A stretch of 64,000 nucleotides of DNA from Acidobacteriales bacterium 59-55 (lineage in GTDB: Bacteria; Acidobacteriota; Terriglobia; Terriglobales; Acidobacteriaceae): assembly GCA_001897435.1 (NCBI GenBank), contig MKSV01000010.1, positions 124,001 through 188,000 of the forward strand, read 5' to 3'. Position numbers and translations under genes: made by a program. Positions 63,190 to 64,000 of the stretch are shown one piece after another. A model generated the notes under the pieces. That model was not told the origin of the DNA. It ran no database searches and saw nothing but the letters and a program-made list of their open reading frames with translations. Each line of letters begins with the position of its first letter. The first letter of the stretch is position 1.

Positions 63190-63280
63190 GGATTGCCTCC
63201 AGTCGATGGGGTTGGTTGATGACACGAGAATTCTATCTGTATCTGCCGGCAGGTACAGGTAGACGGGCAAACAACTCAGG

Positions 63281-64000
63281 TCAAACAGGCATTGCCGACT
63301 GACGCAGTTGCAGAAAGCGGCGGACTGCGGGATCGCGTTCCAGACCGATCGCAACTTCGTATGCCTGTCGGGCCTCGCTATAGTCGCCCTTTTGAGACAG
63401 GAGTTCCGCGCGTGCCGCCCAGTAAGGCTGGTAGTCGGCGAGCCGCGCATCGTTGGCCACCTGCGGCATGGCCTGGAGCGCGGCAACGGGTCCGCGCAGC
63501 TCCGCAAGGGCGAGGGCGCGATTGATCGCGATCACGGGCGATCCCTCGAGCGCGAACAGCGCGTCGTAGATCTGCACGATCTCGGCCCAGTTATCGCGGC
63601 CGGAGCTGCAGCGATCGACGTGCGCCGACTGGAGAGCGCTCTCCAACTGGTAGCGTCCAATGGAGCCAAGAGCGCTGGCGCGCTGAAGCAGCGTCTCGGC
63701 CTCGGCGATCATCTCCTCATCCCACAGCGCCGGGTCCTGTTCAGCGAGCGGCACGAACTCTCCCTTTGCCGTGCGCCGCGCGCGGCGGCGGGCTTCGGCG
63801 TGCAGCATCAGTGCGAGCAGGCCCAGCGCCTCGGGTTCCTTCGGCAGCAGTTCGGTCACAAGCCTGGACAGGAACATCGCCTCCTCGGTGAGGTCGCGGC
63901 GGACGACATCGGTGCCGCCCGGGTCGGTCCAGCCTTCGGCAAAGGCGGCATAGATGGAGTCCAGCACAACTTCAAGCCGCTCGGAGAGCTGTTCGCGGCC
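63281..64000 (-). CDS. ECF sigma factor (ECF42-like), C-terminal part; 5' end outside window
   Basis: The frame is open to the window edge (about 239 residues seen), reading REQLSERLEVVLDSIYAAFA then EGWTDPGGTD. Family features of the long C-terminal domain of ECF42/DUF6596 sigma factors are LTEEAMFLSRLVTELLPKEP, EALGLLALMLHAEARRRAR, GRYQLESALQSAHVD, NWAEIVQIYDALFAL and SPVIAINRALALAELRGPVA. The C-terminus looks TPR-like. The sigma-2 and sigma-4 domains lie outside. A GTG at 63967 is not a true start. The methyltransferase gene lies 91 nt downstream in the same direction. In this family the C-terminal domain is required for activity, usually with YCII-domain partner genes. Confidence 0.85.
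   Translation of the reverse strand, partial: GREQLSERLEVVLDSIYAAFAEGWTDPGGTDVVRRDLTEEAMFLSRLVTELLPKEPEALGLLALMLHAEARRRARRTAKGEFVPLAEQDPALWDEEMIAEAETLLQRASALGSIGRYQLESALQSAHVDRCSSGRDNWAEIVQIYDALFALEGSPVIAINRALALAELRGPVAALQAMPQVANDARLADYQPYWAARAELLSQKGDYSEARQAYEVAIGLERDPAVRRFLQLRQSAMPV

Noticed and set aside
63190..63507. N-terminal extension of the methyltransferase
   Set aside because: It overlaps the sigma-factor gene and precedes a perfect GGAGG-ATG start at 63189.

Overview
The window looks like chromosome from a subdivision-1 Acidobacteriota (Granulicella/Terriglobus/Edaphobacter type). The grounds are a very large carboxypeptidase-regulatory-domain TonB receptor (Oar-like), CRTAC1-family FG-GAP proteins, SBBP/choice-of-anchor proteins with a characteristic C-terminal membrane module, a planctomycete-type cytochrome/DUF1501 operon, and an exosortase-linked exopolysaccharide (EPS) locus, all with moderately high GC and many GTG/TTG starts. 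The genus cannot be fixed from sequence alone. No tRNA, rRNA, CRISPR, transposase or phage gene was seen.

Layout. 1-5.8 kb: polysaccharide assembly genes (partial serine-acetyltransferase-like LbH gene, GT2, polysaccharide deacetylase, two GT4 enzymes, an OafA-type acyltransferase). 6.3-12.2 kb: a 1717-residue secreted protein with two right-handed beta-helix regions separated by Ig-like domains, then a small outer-membrane barrel. 12.4-20.0 kb (minus strand): a tight four-gene operon of PSD1-type cytochrome lipoprotein, DUF1501 Tat protein, membrane cytochrome with LRR, and Tat-exported beta-propeller. 20.5-30.2 kb: two giant tandem SBBP-repeat surface proteins. 30.5-35.9 kb: metallo-beta-lactamase-fold hydrolase, GH29 alpha-L-fucosidase, aldo/keto reductase and a LacI-family regulator, probably a fucoside-use cluster. 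36.0-46.8 kb: TonB receptor flanked by two CRTAC1 proteins and a TPR protein. 46.9-62.4 kb: the exosortase/EPS locus. 62.4-64 kb: a methyltransferase and a partial ECF sigma factor.

The EPS locus is the most coherent system. A minus-strand unit encodes exosortase, an EpsI-domain protein and the PrsT-like TPR lipoprotein. A divergent plus-strand unit encodes Wza-like export protein, an outer-membrane barrel, a Wzz/GumC chain-length protein, an ExeA-like ATPase, a tyrosine autokinase and an initiating sugar transferase. Two sigma-54 activators follow; one has no receiver domain and the other has a receiver whose phospho-acceptor Asp is replaced by Ala. Sigma-54 (-24/-12) promoter candidates lie upstream of both units, and the plus-strand unit appears to begin with an 85-codon leader gene that overlaps the export gene by ATGA.

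All functional assignments rest on motifs and family resemblance read by eye; no database search was run.
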